Positions 19,466 through 28,192 of a stretch of 64,000 bases of DNA are shown in pieces. The notes under the pieces were generated by a model, which was not told the DNA's origin, made no database searches, and worked only from the letters and a program-made list of their open reading frames with translations. The stretch lies in NCBI GenBank assembly GCA_026982315.1, contig JALSHI010000050.1:87195-151194 (forward strand), written 5' to 3'. This DNA comes from Lysobacterales bacterium (GTDB lineage Bacteria > Pseudomonadota > Gammaproteobacteria > Xanthomonadales > Marinicellaceae). The position numbers were made by a program, and so were the translations under genes. Positions within the stretch are counted from its first letter, which is position 1; every line of letters starts with the position of its first letter.

Positions 19466-19478
19466 CCGGCGAAAAAGC

Positions 19479-20777
19479 TCAATGGTCTTGTGGCCAGTTT
19501 TCCAACGTGTCCACAAAATGGCTGAGAAAACGGTTGGTATGCCAGGCGTCCAGCGCCCGGTGATCAATGGTCAAGGTGACGTAGCACATGGGTTTGATGG
19601 CGATCATATCCTGGCCGTTATGGCTGTCCACCACCACGCGTTTTTCCATTTTCCCAATACCAAGAATGGCTGATTGGGGTTGGTTGATAATAATGGGCGT
19701 GGCCACCAATGAGCCACTGACGCCATGGTTGGAAATGGTCAGGGTACCGCCTTGCATGTCTTCCTGGGTGAGTTTTCCCTGGCGGGCCTTTTCTGTCATT
19801 TGGGTCAGCTCCAGGGCAATCTGCTGCAGGCTCTTTCGCTGGCAGTCGCGAATCACCGGCACCACCAGACCATCATCACCCAAAGCCGTGCCCACACCAA
19901 TATTGACCCACGGAAAGATTTCCAGATGGTCTTCATGAAAACAGCTGTTTACTTCCGGCACCAATTGCGCTGCCCGGGCCGCAGCGGCCAGAAAATATGC
20001 GGTAAAAGTGAGTTTGGCCCCGGCTTGGGCAAACGCCTGTTTATGGGCTTTGCGGTGCGCGATAATCGCGCTCATATCGAGATTGAAAACCGAGGTCACA
20101 TGGGGGGCGGTGTGCAACAGGCTTTCCACCATGTGCTCGGCGATTTTACGGCGCATGAGACTATGGGGCTTGCGTATGGGGCTTGGACTGTCCACAGCAG
20201 ACAACGCCTGGTCATTCCCGGCAGCCTGTTTCGACTGGCTATTACTGCCAGCTGTGTTGGCCAGATAACGCCGCACATCCCGCGCCGTCAAACGCCCGCC
20301 CTTGCCACTGCCTTGTAGCTGTGTGGCCAGATGTTGGGGATCGATCTGGTGGGTTTGCAATAAACGCCGGACTGCCGGGGAAAAAGGGAGAGAGAAAAAA
20401 CCGGCAGTCGTATCGGCTGAGAGTAAAGAGGCTTCCTGTAGTTTACTGTCAACCCCGGACTGGGAGAGTGTCCGGGGCCGGGAGTCATGTATGGCCTCTT
20501 TGGTGCTTTCACTGGGCTTTGACCGGCCTTCCGGGTCAATGGTTCCCAAAATTTTTCCGGGTGTCACCTCCTGGCCGTTTTCCACCTGAATGGCATGCAG
20601 CACGCCATCAGCCGGAGCCACCACCTCCATCATCACCTTGTCGGTTTCCAGCTCCACCAGCGGCTCGTTGATGCTGACCGGCTGGCCCACTTGCTTGAGC
20701 CACTGGCTGACCACCGCCTGGGTGCCTTCCTGCTGTTCTTCACTCAAAACAATGGGTATCAGATTGTCTTTTTTCAT
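19479..20777 (-). CDS. 2-oxoacid dehydrogenase E2 (lipoamide acyltransferase)
   Basis: A 432-residue E2 subunit with the standard three parts: a lipoyl domain (about 4-80) with ETDKVMMEV, Lys47 being the lipoylation site; a peripheral-subunit-binding domain (about 128-168, SPAVRRLLQTHQIDPQHLA ... GGRLTARDV); and a C-terminal catalytic domain ending with the active-site motif DHRALDAW (His406, Asp410). It transfers the acyl group from E1 to CoA. Its ATG overlaps the TGA of the E1 gene by 4 bases, so the two are translationally coupled. Together with the fused E1 and the adjacent Lrp-type gene this points to the branched-chain 2-oxoacid (Bkd) complex, but substrate cannot be read from sequence alone. 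No E3 gene is present here. Confidence 0.88.
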   Translation of the reverse strand: MKKDNLIPIVLSEEQQEGTQAVVSQWLKQVGQPVSINEPLVELETDKVMMEVVAPADGVLHAIQVENGQEVTPGKILGTIDPEGRSKPSESTKEAIHDSRPRTLSQSGVDSKLQEASLLSADTTAGFFSLPFSPAVRRLLQTHQIDPQHLATQLQGSGKGGRLTARDVRRYLANTAGSNSQSKQAAGNDQALSAVDSPSPIRKPHSLMRRKIAEHMVESLLHTAPHVTSVFNLDMSAIIAHRKAHKQAFAQAGAKLTFTAYFLAAAARAAQLVPEVNSCFHEDHLEIFPWVNIGVGTALGDDGLVVPVIRDCQRKSLQQIALELTQMTEKARQGKLTQEDMQGGTLTISNHGVSGSLVATPIIINQPQSAILGIGKMEKRVVVDSHNGQDMIAIKPMCYVTLTIDHRALDAWHTNRFLSHFVDTLENWPQDH

Positions 20778-22867
20778 ACCGCATCCAGGGCCACAATGGC
20801 CTGTGTGATTTTTTCCACTGTGGGCAAAGCCGCCTCCATCAAGCCCGGTTCATGCGGATTGGCGATATCCGGCATGGTCAAGCGTTCAATGGGCGCGTCC
20901 AGATCAAAAAAGGCTTCCTTGGCCAGTACAGCGGCGATCTCCGCCCCAAAGCCAGCCGATAAATTATCCTCATGCACAATCAGGCACCGGTTGGTTTTGG
21001 CTACAGAGTCCAGCACCATGGCTTTGTCCCAGGGCCGCAGGGTGCGCAAATCAATCAGGTCCACGGCTATACCGGACTCCTCGACCGCTTGCTGGCTGCG
21101 CCCCACCAGTCCGCCCCAGGTTACCAGTGTCAGGCGATCGCCTTCCATCAGCTTGCGACCCTTGCCAAAAGGAATCACGTACTGGTCGCCCGGATAGGGA
21201 CGGCGCGCCCAGGCATCATCCAGCATCCGCCGGTGTTCAAAGAAAATGGTCGGGTTATTGTCCCGCAAGGCAAATCGCAACAAACCAGCGGCGTCCTCGG
21301 CATTGGAAGGCATGGCCACCTGCCAGCCAATGGCATGCACCCATTTGACTTCAGCGCATTGACTATGCCATGGGTCGCCGCAGTGGAAATAGCCGCCAGC
21401 CATGCGCACCACCATGGGGGCCGCAAAACGGTTTTTTGTCCGCCAGCGCATGGTGCCAATATCATTTAACTGCTCTTCAGCCGGATCGGCATATTTGCGA
21501 AACTGGATTTCCGGCACCGGCAGCAAGCCGGCCAGCGCCATGCCCACGGAACGCCCGATAATGCCTTCTTCCGAAAGGCTGGTGTCAAAAACCCGGTGTT
21601 CGCCATGTTTATCCTGCAAACCAAGTGTGACCGCATGCACCCCGCCTTTGGCGCCCACGTCTTCACCAAACACCAGCATTCTCGGATTATGCTGCAACTC
21701 AAAGTCTAGCACCCGGCGAATGGCTGTGACCATATTGACACGCCCAGGTTCGACAACAATTTCTTCAGAGGCTGGCGGGAATTTCACACCTTGCCCATGA
21801 ATTCCCCCTTGCTGTTGCAATATTGGCGTCCCATCGTGTTCCTTTTCCGAAAATACGAAACGGGTCACATCGCCGGTATCCGGTGCAGGCTGGGCGTCCA
21901 CCTCACTAAAGGCGGCCTGCACTGCCTGCTTGGCCTTTTCAGCCAGGCTCTGCCACGCGCTTTTGTCCATAATGCCATTGGCCTGAAGATATTTTTGCAG
22001 TTTCCCCAAGGGATCATGCATTTTTTCAAAAGCGATACGCTCGGGCGTTTTATAAGCCTGGGTATCCTGGGCCGAATGGCCATTGAGGCGTGGAACGGTT
22101 AACCGCAACAAGGCCGGCTTGCGCTGATGACGCACAAAACTCGTGGCCGTTTCAATCAAGCTTGCCGCTTCATCCGGTTTGGTGCCATCGCCGGAAAACA
22201 ACTCCAGATTGGAAAATCCCTGCAAGTTTTTAACGATATTACCGCCGGGGGTCTGAAAAGAGGAAGGCACAGAAATGCCATAGCCGTTGTCCTCGATATA
22301 AAACAGCATGGGCAAATCGTTGGTGGTGGCGATGGTCAACGCCGACCAAAAGCCATTGGCAGCCACTGAACCATCCCCGCCCAGGACCACGCCAATGGCT
22401 TTTTCCCATTCGGAGTTCTCAAGGCATTTCGCCTGGTACTCTACGGCTTGCGCCCAACCCGCCACTGGCGTGTACTGGGCGCCTACGCCACCGGACATGG
22501 GTAATACCGTGGGGTGATTTTCTCCACCGGGCCAGTTGAATACCACACCAATATCCCGGCCGTCGGAAAAGCCGCCGGCCTTCATCATGGTCGCCTGCAG
22601 GGCCTGTTTGACCGGCAACCCCAACGACAACAGCAAGGGGCGCGAACGATAGTAGCCACTGACTCCGTCTTTAGGGTCAGTCAGGTATTGGCCCAGCAGG
22701 ATTTGCGCCAGATCATGGCCACGGGCGGAAAACTGGTACAAGACTTTTTTGCGCTTGACAAGGTCGTATTCTTCCAAATCATCCAGCGCCCGGGATAACA
22801 GCAGGGTGTAGGCCACCCGATGCCAGTCCGGGGCCTGCTGCCTGTCTTCTTTTTGTGCTATTTGCAT
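20774..22867 (-). CDS. Fused E1 alpha-beta 2-oxoacid dehydrogenase
   Basis: A 697-residue protein combining both E1 subunits in one chain. The alpha-like half (about 1-340) has the thiamine diphosphate motif GGDGSVAANGFW ... EDNGYGIS near residues 168-200. The beta-like half (about 365-697) has MVTAIRRVLDFEL, GEDVGAKGGVHAVTLGLQ and the C-terminal VDLIDLRTLRPWD ... HEDNLSAGFGAEIAA. The enzyme decarboxylates a 2-oxoacid and loads the acyl group on E2 lipoate. Fused E1 proteins of this length are known for branched-chain-type dehydrogenases in several phyla but are less usual than separate bkdA1/bkdA2 genes in gammaproteobacteria. It is followed directly by E2. Confidence 0.87.
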   Translation of the reverse strand: MQIAQKEDRQQAPDWHRVAYTLLLSRALDDLEEYDLVKRKKVLYQFSARGHDLAQILLGQYLTDPKDGVSGYYRSRPLLLSLGLPVKQALQATMMKAGGFSDGRDIGVVFNWPGGENHPTVLPMSGGVGAQYTPVAGWAQAVEYQAKCLENSEWEKAIGVVLGGDGSVAANGFWSALTIATTNDLPMLFYIEDNGYGISVPSSFQTPGGNIVKNLQGFSNLELFSGDGTKPDEAASLIETATSFVRHQRKPALLRLTVPRLNGHSAQDTQAYKTPERIAFEKMHDPLGKLQKYLQANGIMDKSAWQSLAEKAKQAVQAAFSEVDAQPAPDTGDVTRFVFSEKEHDGTPILQQQGGIHGQGVKFPPASEEIVVEPGRVNMVTAIRRVLDFELQHNPRMLVFGEDVGAKGGVHAVTLGLQDKHGEHRVFDTSLSEEGIIGRSVGMALAGLLPVPEIQFRKYADPAEEQLNDIGTMRWRTKNRFAAPMVVRMAGGYFHCGDPWHSQCAEVKWVHAIGWQVAMPSNAEDAAGLLRFALRDNNPTIFFEHRRMLDDAWARRPYPGDQYVIPFGKGRKLMEGDRLTLVTWGGLVGRSQQAVEESGIAVDLIDLRTLRPWDKAMVLDSVAKTNRCLIVHEDNLSAGFGAEIAAVLAKEAFFDLDAPIERLTMPDIANPHEPGLMEAALPTVEKITQAIVALDAV

Positions 22868-22987
22868 GCCGAATACCCTTTGTGGATGGATGCCACAAGT
22901 ATGCCCTAAAGTAACTGAAAAGGGTTTTCCATTTATTGCTCAAGGAATAAACAGAAAGAAAGGATATTTCTGTTTCCTGCGTATTTG

Positions 22988-23002
22988 AGGCATAATATGC
23001 CT
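22988..23002 (+). promoter_or_regulatory. Inverted repeat in front of the Lrp-family gene
   Basis: AGGCAT-AAT-ATGCCT, a perfect 6-bp inverted repeat, ends 1 base before the ATG of the regulator. It contains CATAAT, which could serve as a -10, in which case the mRNA would be nearly leaderless. It may equally be an autoregulatory operator. No experimental support; seen in sequence only. Confidence 0.4.
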
Positions 23003-23003
23003 T

Positions 23004-23474
23004 ATGGACGCGTTTGACCGGAAAATACTGACACATCTTCAGGATAATGCCCGTCTCACCAACAAAGAGTTGGCCGAAGCCGTGCAGCTGTCGCCGTCAC
23101 CCTGCTGGCGGCGGGTACAGGCTTTGGAAAAAGCCGGCATTATCCAGAGTTACCGCACCGTCCTCAATCAGGAAAAACTGGGGCTGACCATCACCGCCTT
23201 TGCCCATATCACCCTGGACAATCACCACAGCGACACCGTAGCCGCCTTTGACCGCGCCATTTTGCACTGGCCTGAAGTGCTGGAGTGCCATGCCACCAGC
23301 GGCGATTACGATTATTTACTGAAAATTGTCACTCGTGACATGCCCGCCTATAACCGTTTTGTGTCCGACAAGCTGCTGAAACTGCCTGCCATTCGCGCCA
23401 TTAATTCCAGTTTTTCGCTGAACTGCAAGAAAAACACCACCCATCTGCCGGTGAATTGTGAAGATATGGCATGA
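23004..23474 (+). CDS. Lrp/AsnC family regulator, likely of the adjacent dehydrogenase
   Basis: A 156-residue Lrp/AsnC protein. The N-terminal winged helix-turn-helix (MDAFDRKILTHLQDNARLTN ... LSPSPCWRRVQALEKAGII) is typical, and the RAM ligand-binding domain follows (about 65-145, with the GDYDYLLKIVTRDMPAYNRF segment). It is divergent from the fused E1 gene across 136 bases. In Pseudomonas putida the Lrp-type BkdR is divergent from and activates the bkd operon in response to branched-chain amino acids, so the same job is inferred here. Confidence 0.87.
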   Translation: MDAFDRKILTHLQDNARLTNKELAEAVQLSPSPCWRRVQALEKAGIIQSYRTVLNQEKLGLTITAFAHITLDNHHSDTVAAFDRAILHWPEVLECHATSGDYDYLLKIVTRDMPAYNRFVSDKLLKLPAIRAINSSFSLNCKKNTTHLPVNCEDMA

Positions 23475-23557
23475 ATGCGGGTGCCATCATGAAATGACCA
23501 GACCAAATAACTGCCGGATTGATTGACTTCCCGCCACTGAGAAAATGCGCCAGTCAC

Positions 23558-24484
23558 TCAGTCTGCATGTCGACTCGTGGCAAACTCCCGCTGACGCACG
23601 GCTTCAAACAGGCAAACACCCGTGGCCACCGCCACATTCAGGCTCTGCACACGGCCGCGCATGGGAATATGCACCAGAAAGTCGCAATGTTGCCGCACCA
23701 GCGGGCGCAGTCCCTTGCCTTCATTGCCCATGACCAGGGCCACCGCACCGGTCAAATCGGCCTGATAAATCACTTGTGAATCATCACCACAGTCAGATCC
23801 GGCCACCCAGATTCCGGCGTTTTTGAGAATCTCCAGGGACCGAACTAGATTGGTGACCTGATAAATATTGAGTGAGTCGGCAGCACCGGCTGCGGTTTTC
23901 CGGGTTACGGCGGTCACCTGCGCGGACTTGTGACGGGGCAAAATGACGGCCTTAACCCCGGCCGCATCCGCGCTCCGCAAGCACGCGCCCAGATTACGCG
24001 GGTCTTCAATGGAATCCAGCACCAACACCAATGGTCGATCCCAGGCCTGTACATCCTGGGCCAGATCGCTTTCGTCGGGAAAACGCCGGGGCTTGACCGC
24101 CGCCAGCACACCCTGGTGTTTGCCCTGACATTTTTTGTCCAGGCTGGCAGCCGGTTTGAACTCGCAAGTCAGGCCCAGGGCGTCTGCCCGGGCTGCCAGC
24201 TCCTGCACGCGCGGGTTGCCACTGTCAGCGGCCAGCCACACGGTTTCCACGGTTTCAGGCCGGTTGTCCAGCACACTCTGAACCGCATGCAAACCAAACA
24301 CCCACTCCCGCGGGTCGGCCTGTTTCTGCAAACTGTCAGACGATACGGCTGCATTCGGGGCTTGATGGCTCTTACGAGCGCGAGTGCGCGCTGCAGTACC
24401 ACGTCCCGCTGGCCGACGACGGCTGTGAGCCTGAGAGCCGGCTTTTGCGTCTCCGGTCGCGCCGGTTTTTTTTCTGCGAGCCAT
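23558..24484 (-). CDS. rlmB: 23S rRNA 2'-O-methyltransferase RlmB (TrmH/SPOUT family)
   Basis: A 308-residue SPOUT methyltransferase. The substrate-binding domain starts at WVFGLHAVQSVL (about 62) and the catalytic domain holds the three family motifs: motif 1 SIEDPRNLGACLRSADAAG, motif 2 ALVMGNEGKGLR and motif 3 IPMRGRVQSLNVAVATGVCL, which forms the knot and SAM site. RlmB methylates G2251 of 23S rRNA. The first ~55 residues are an Arg/Lys/Ala-rich extension not found in E. coli RlmB (243 residues). The ATG overlaps the stop of rnr by one base (TAATG), the usual rnr-rlmB order. Confidence 0.9.
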   Translation of the reverse strand: MARRKKTGATGDAKAGSQAHSRRRPAGRGTAARTRARKSHQAPNAAVSSDSLQKQADPREWVFGLHAVQSVLDNRPETVETVWLAADSGNPRVQELAARADALGLTCEFKPAASLDKKCQGKHQGVLAAVKPRRFPDESDLAQDVQAWDRPLVLVLDSIEDPRNLGACLRSADAAGVKAVILPRHKSAQVTAVTRKTAAGAADSLNIYQVTNLVRSLEILKNAGIWVAGSDCGDDSQVIYQADLTGAVALVMGNEGKGLRPLVRQHCDFLVHIPMRGRVQSLNVAVATGVCLFEAVRQREFATSRHAD

Positions 24485-26748
24485 TAACTGCTCAGTTTTT
24501 CCACAAACTCGAAGTCAATCTTGCGCGCATCCACATCCACCCTGGCCACACGCACCTTCAGGCGATCGGCCATCTGGAATTGCAAGCCGGTGCGCTCACC
24601 CACAAGTTTGTGTTGAATGGGGTCATGCTTGTAGTAATCATTGGGCAGGGAAGTCACATGCACCAGCCCATCCACCAGGGTTTTGTCCAGAGAGACGAAC
24701 AGACCAAAATGCGTCACGCCAGTAACCCGGCCGCAAAATTCCTCGCCCACATATTTTTCCATATACATGCACTTGAGCCGGCTTTCCACATCCCGCGAGG
24801 CTTTTTCCGCACGCCGTTCGGTCATGGAGCAGTGCTCACACATCTCTTCCATTTTTTCCGGCGTGTAAATATAGGGCTTGTTTTGATGGCGAATAATATG
24901 CGCCAGGGCGCGATGCACCAGCAAATCCGGATAACGCCGAATGGGTGAGGTAAAGTGCGTATAGTCATCCAGCGCCAGGCCAAAATGACCACGGTTTTCC
25001 GGCTCATAAGCCGCCAAAGACTGGGAGCGCAAAATCACCGTTTCAATCAGTGGTTTGTCAGGGCGATCCTGAACCGACTCCAGCAAGTCCTCAAAATCCT
25101 TGGGCGTAGGGGGCGTATGAAAATTGGGTTTGAAACCAATGCCCTGGAGAAAACTGACCAAATCACTCAATTTGGTTTCCGGTGGCGGCTCGTGCACCCG
25201 ATAAGGCGATGGCACCTTGCTTTTTTCAATAAAGGCCGCCGCGCTGCGGTTGGCGGCAATCATAAAGTTTTCAATCAGTTTGTGGGCATCATTGCGCTCA
25301 TAGGGAACAATTTCGGTGACCTCACCCTTGTCATCAATAATGAAATAGATATCAGTGGATGAAAACTCCAGTGCGCCCCGACGCCGTTTTTCTTCCTCCA
25401 TGGCCCGATAGACTTTTTCCATGACCTGCACCGATTTCACCACGGCATCAGACCATTCAGCCGGGCGTTTGCCTTCACTGAGAAATTCCCAACACGCGTC
25501 ATAAGTCATGCGCGCGTGGGAGTGCATCACGCCCTGATAAAACTTGGTGGCCCTGATGGCGCCTTCGGCATCCACTTCCATTTCGCACACCATGCAGCGG
25601 CGATCCACACCCGGGTTCAATGAACAAATGCCATTGGACAGTTCCAAAGGCAGCATGGGAATAACCTTGTTGGGAAAATATACCGAAGTACCCCGATTAT
25701 AGGCTTCCTCATCCAATGCACTGCCGGGTTTCACATAATGGGAGACATCGGCAATGGCCACCAGCAGCCGCCAATTGCCGTTAGGCAGCTCCTCGGCATA
25801 AACCGCATCGTCAAAATCACGCGCATCGGCACCGTCGATGGTCACCAATGGCAACTGACGAATATCCACCACACCTTTGCTGAAATCCTTTTCCGTCACG
25901 GCCTGGGGAACTTTTGCGGCCTCAACCAGCACGGATTCCGGCCATTCAGTGGGCAGGTTTTCCGTGGTCTGAGCCAGTTCCATGGCGGTTTCGTGGTTCA
26001 TTTTCTTGCCCAGAACCGCCACCACATCTCCAATGGCCATGCGGTGTCCGTCGGGGTACGTCTTGATCAGAACAGTCACAAAATCGCCCGGCTTGGCCTG
26101 GCCCGTGCCTTCCGGCCGGATCAGAATGTCCTGCAAACGCACATTGTCGGGCGTCACATAACTGATGCCATCTTCGGTTTTGAAACGCCCGGCCACAGTG
26201 GTGTGAGCCCGCTCTATCACCTCCGCCACATGGGCTTCCAGCCGACCGCGGCGCTGACCGGGCTGGACTGAGGCCAGCACAATATCGCCGTCCATGACCT
26301 TTTTCATGCTGCGCGGCAATATAAAGGCGTCATCTTCGATTTCCGGTGAAACCAGAAAGCCATAACCATCGGCATGCGCCTCGACACGACCACGAATCAA
26401 ATCCACCTGTTTGCGCACCCCGTAACCGCGCTTGCGGTTTATGACCAGTTGACCAGCATTGACCATGGCCCGCAAACGCCGGCGCAAGGCTTCCATTTCC
26501 TCGTCGGTGCGGATGCCGATTTTCTCCGCGATCTCCTTCAGGTTCAGCCACTTTTTGTGCTGGGCGAGAAAATCCAGCAAGGCGCGTCGGCTGGGCACGG
26601 GATTGTCATACTTGGCCGCCTCCGTGACAAAGTCCGGGTCCGGAATGTTGTAAGGGTTCTTGATATTGGGGCGTTGTTTGTCAGAAGATGATCGAGGCTG
26701 CTTTTTTTCAGCAAATGATCCCTGGTGTTTTTTGTCCTTTTTACTCAT
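24484..26748 (-). CDS. rnr: Ribonuclease R
   Basis: A 754-residue RNB-family 3'-5' exoribonuclease. The order is: a basic Ser/Lys-rich start, a winged-helix domain (about 50-115), two cold-shock domains (about 115-265), the RNB catalytic domain (about 285-620) with the metal-binding DGADARDFDDAVYAE near 307-321, and a C-terminal S1 domain (about 660-745). It degrades structured RNA and takes part in rRNA quality control and cold or stationary-phase adaptation. The C-terminal Lys-rich tail of E. coli RNase R is missing. It is co-transcribed with rlmB. Confidence 0.95.
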   Translation of the reverse strand: MSKKDKKHQGSFAEKKQPRSSSDKQRPNIKNPYNIPDPDFVTEAAKYDNPVPSRRALLDFLAQHKKWLNLKEIAEKIGIRTDEEMEALRRRLRAMVNAGQLVINRKRGYGVRKQVDLIRGRVEAHADGYGFLVSPEIEDDAFILPRSMKKVMDGDIVLASVQPGQRRGRLEAHVAEVIERAHTTVAGRFKTEDGISYVTPDNVRLQDILIRPEGTGQAKPGDFVTVLIKTYPDGHRMAIGDVVAVLGKKMNHETAMELAQTTENLPTEWPESVLVEAAKVPQAVTEKDFSKGVVDIRQLPLVTIDGADARDFDDAVYAEELPNGNWRLLVAIADVSHYVKPGSALDEEAYNRGTSVYFPNKVIPMLPLELSNGICSLNPGVDRRCMVCEMEVDAEGAIRATKFYQGVMHSHARMTYDACWEFLSEGKRPAEWSDAVVKSVQVMEKVYRAMEEEKRRRGALEFSSTDIYFIIDDKGEVTEIVPYERNDAHKLIENFMIAANRSAAAFIEKSKVPSPYRVHEPPPETKLSDLVSFLQGIGFKPNFHTPPTPKDFEDLLESVQDRPDKPLIETVILRSQSLAAYEPENRGHFGLALDDYTHFTSPIRRYPDLLVHRALAHIIRHQNKPYIYTPEKMEEMCEHCSMTERRAEKASRDVESRLKCMYMEKYVGEEFCGRVTGVTHFGLFVSLDKTLVDGLVHVTSLPNDYYKHDPIQHKLVGERTGLQFQMADRLKVRVARVDVDARKIDFEFVEKLSS

Positions 26749-26775
26749 TAATTATGCCTTTTTTGGGTTGATTTC

Positions 26776-26784
26776 ATTTTAGCA
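26776..26784 (-). promoter_or_regulatory. Extended -10 element, probable rnr-rlmB promoter
   Basis: On the minus strand TGC-TAAAAT forms an extended -10 box about 28 bases before the rnr start codon. No good -35 is apparent. Confidence 0.4.
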
Positions 26785-26884
26785 TGCTTGACAGGGCCAA
26801 TGCGCATCCCCCATGACCTGTACATCCTGTGCGCCTAATATGGGGCCGCGCGTTGTTGACACAACCAGACTGAGCAAAAACAAT

Positions 26885-26919
26885 AAAAAACCGCCTGCTT
26901 AATGTGCAGGCGGTTTTCA
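26885..26919 (-). terminator. Rho-independent terminator of ompW
   Basis: AACCGCCTGC (26889-26898) pairs with GCAGGCGGTT (26906-26915) around a 7-base loop. In minus-strand transcription the stem is followed by a run of T, placing it correctly about 35 bases after the ompW stop. Confidence 0.85.
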
Positions 26920-26952
26920 GTGAACACATGAGTCCAAACCGGCATTAACTGC

Positions 26953-27645
26953 CTAGAATGTTTTACCAAACCCCACGCCAATCACCATCGGGTTAATATC
27001 CACATCCACCGATACCCGGCCCAAGGCTGAGTCAAAACTGGCTTCAGAGTCAATTTGAATATATTTGACATCCACATTAAATGACCAATTGTTGTGCATG
27101 GCAAAATCCACACCCACCTGTCCGGCCAGGCCAACAGAGTTATCCAGATCCAAACGACTGGCACCCAAGGCGGCTTGAGCCACCGGGGTCAGGTCCTTGT
27201 TGAAAAACAGCGTATAGTTCAGGCCGAGACCCGCATAAGGGCGGATTGTTCCTGTGGGGTTGAAGTGATATTGCAGGAAAACCGTCGGCGGTAACACATT
27301 CACTTTCGCCACCTGGGTGCCGTCCGGCACATTCAGCTCGGCAGGCAGGCCAGAAACAAAGACTTCATGCCGGGAACTCGGATCAGCCAGCAATTCAACC
27401 GCCACGTTGTCGGTCAGCATATAGGCCAAAGACAAATCCAACGAATTTGAACTATCCACACCCACACGGGTACCGGCCACCAGCGAGCCGTCGATGCGCA
27501 AGGGGCTGCTGTCATCATTGGGGTTGATGTTGATGCCGCGCACGTGAAAAAGCCAGTCGCCTTTTTCCACCGCAGCCGCTTGCCCCGCCATACCCAGGGA
27601 CACACCGGCCATCAATGCCGCGCAAAGTTTTTTGTTTATTCTCAT
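26953..27645 (-). CDS. ompW: OmpW family outer-membrane protein
   Basis: A 230-residue beta-barrel protein. A signal peptide (1-25, ending AGQAAA) precedes alternating strands of an eight-stranded barrel. Family features include GDWLFHVRGININPNDD near the mature N-terminus, VFLQYHFNPTGTIRPYAGLGLNYTLF split across the middle, WSFNVDVKYIQI and the C-terminal aromatic Phe (GFGKTF) recognised by the Bam machinery. OmpW proteins form a hydrophobic channel for small apolar compounds. AAGGAGAAGACCTT precedes the ATG. An FNR-like site at about -41.5 from the predicted transcription start suggests activation when oxygen is low, as for E. coli ompW. Confidence 0.92.
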   Translation of the reverse strand: MRINKKLCAALMAGVSLGMAGQAAAVEKGDWLFHVRGININPNDDSSPLRIDGSLVAGTRVGVDSSNSLDLSLAYMLTDNVAVELLADPSSRHEVFVSGLPAELNVPDGTQVAKVNVLPPTVFLQYHFNPTGTIRPYAGLGLNYTLFFNKDLTPVAQAALGASRLDLDNSVGLAGQVGVDFAMHNNWSFNVDVKYIQIDSEASFDSALGRVSVDVDINPMVIGVGFGKTF

Positions 27646-27703
27646 AAGGTCTTCTCCTTGATACTAAAACTCAGTGAGCGCTTCGCTGTGAAGCTCTGTG
27701 TAT

Positions 27704-27709
27704 ATTATA
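27704..27709 (-). promoter_or_regulatory. -10 box of the ompW promoter
   Basis: TATAAT on the minus strand, about 60 bases before the ompW ATG. The start of transcription would fall near 27697. No -35 consensus is seen, as expected for an activator-dependent promoter. Confidence 0.6.
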
Positions 27710-27731
27710 AATAGCTCATATAAGGCCTCAC

Positions 27732-27745
27732 TTGACTTGCATCAA
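27732..27745 (-). promoter_or_regulatory. FNR/Anr-type operator of ompW
   Basis: TTGACTTGCATCAA matches the FNR consensus TTGATnnnnATCAA with one mismatch. Its centre (27738.5) is about 41.5 bases upstream of the start site predicted from the TATAAT box, the exact position of class II FNR activation. E. coli ompW is activated by FNR, so the placement is biologically coherent. Confidence 0.6.
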
Positions 27746-27855
27746 ACCCGCACCATTTAAGCCACCTGACCACCGTTTCGTTCCTTGTCTTTAAAGCCAC
27801 ATCACTTCACAGCCCCGCAGCACCCTAAAAAATGCCCTGTTGGCAATTTTTGCCG

Positions 27856-27884
27856 TTGTTTTTGTCTCATGCTTTGGGTAGAAT
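27856..27884 (+). promoter_or_regulatory. tRNA-Leu promoter
   Basis: TTGTTT (27856-27861) and TAGAAT (27879-27884) are separated by 17 bases, followed by a GC-rich discriminator (ACGCGTCC) typical of stringently controlled stable-RNA promoters. Transcription should start near 27891, 8 bases before the mature tRNA. Confidence 0.65.
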
Positions 27885-27898
27885 ACGCGTCCTGCACT

Positions 27899-27985
27899 GC
27901 CGAGGTGGCGGAATTGGTAGACGCGCTAGCTTCAGGTGCTAGTGGGGGAAACCCCGTGGAGGTTCAAGTCCTCTCCTCGGCACCA
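27899..27985 (+). tRNA. tRNA-Leu (anticodon CAG)
   Basis: A complete 87-base class II tRNA with encoded CCA. The acceptor stem GCCGAGG pairs with CCTCGGC, followed by A-CCA. The anticodon stem CTAGC / GCTAG encloses the loop TTCAGGT, giving anticodon CAG, which reads the leucine codon CUG. A long variable arm (GTGGGGGAAACCCCGT) and the T-loop GGTTCAAGTCC are clear. A 7-bp hairpin (TCACAAA / TTTGTGA) lies just after the gene, at 27992-28009. Confidence 0.97.
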
Positions 27986-27991
27986 TGGTTT

Positions 27992-28009
27992 TCACAAATC
28001 TTTTTGTGA
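27992..28009 (+). other. Hairpin after tRNA-Leu
   Basis: TCACAAA-TCTT-TTTGTGA, 7 bp with a 4-base loop, immediately after the tRNA. No T-run follows, so it may be a weak terminator or a 3'-end processing structure. Confidence 0.35.
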
Positions 28010-28192
28010 CGAACCGTGGGATCACACCAGCCACTTCTCACGCAGCGGCTCATCACCCCATAACACGGCTGGTGCCGTGCTTTTTCGCGAAATTCCTTTC
28101 TTTAGTAAACACTAATTTAACAGCGCATCTGATAAAGTGGATGCAATTGTCGAGATAACCCCCCTGATATTTTGCAAATAGCCTGCTATCCC

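Noticed and set aside
27899..27985. tRNA-Leu as an integration site for a mobile element
   Set aside because: No integrase gene and no direct repeat of the tRNA 3' end were seen, and the flanking genes are ordinary chromosomal ones.
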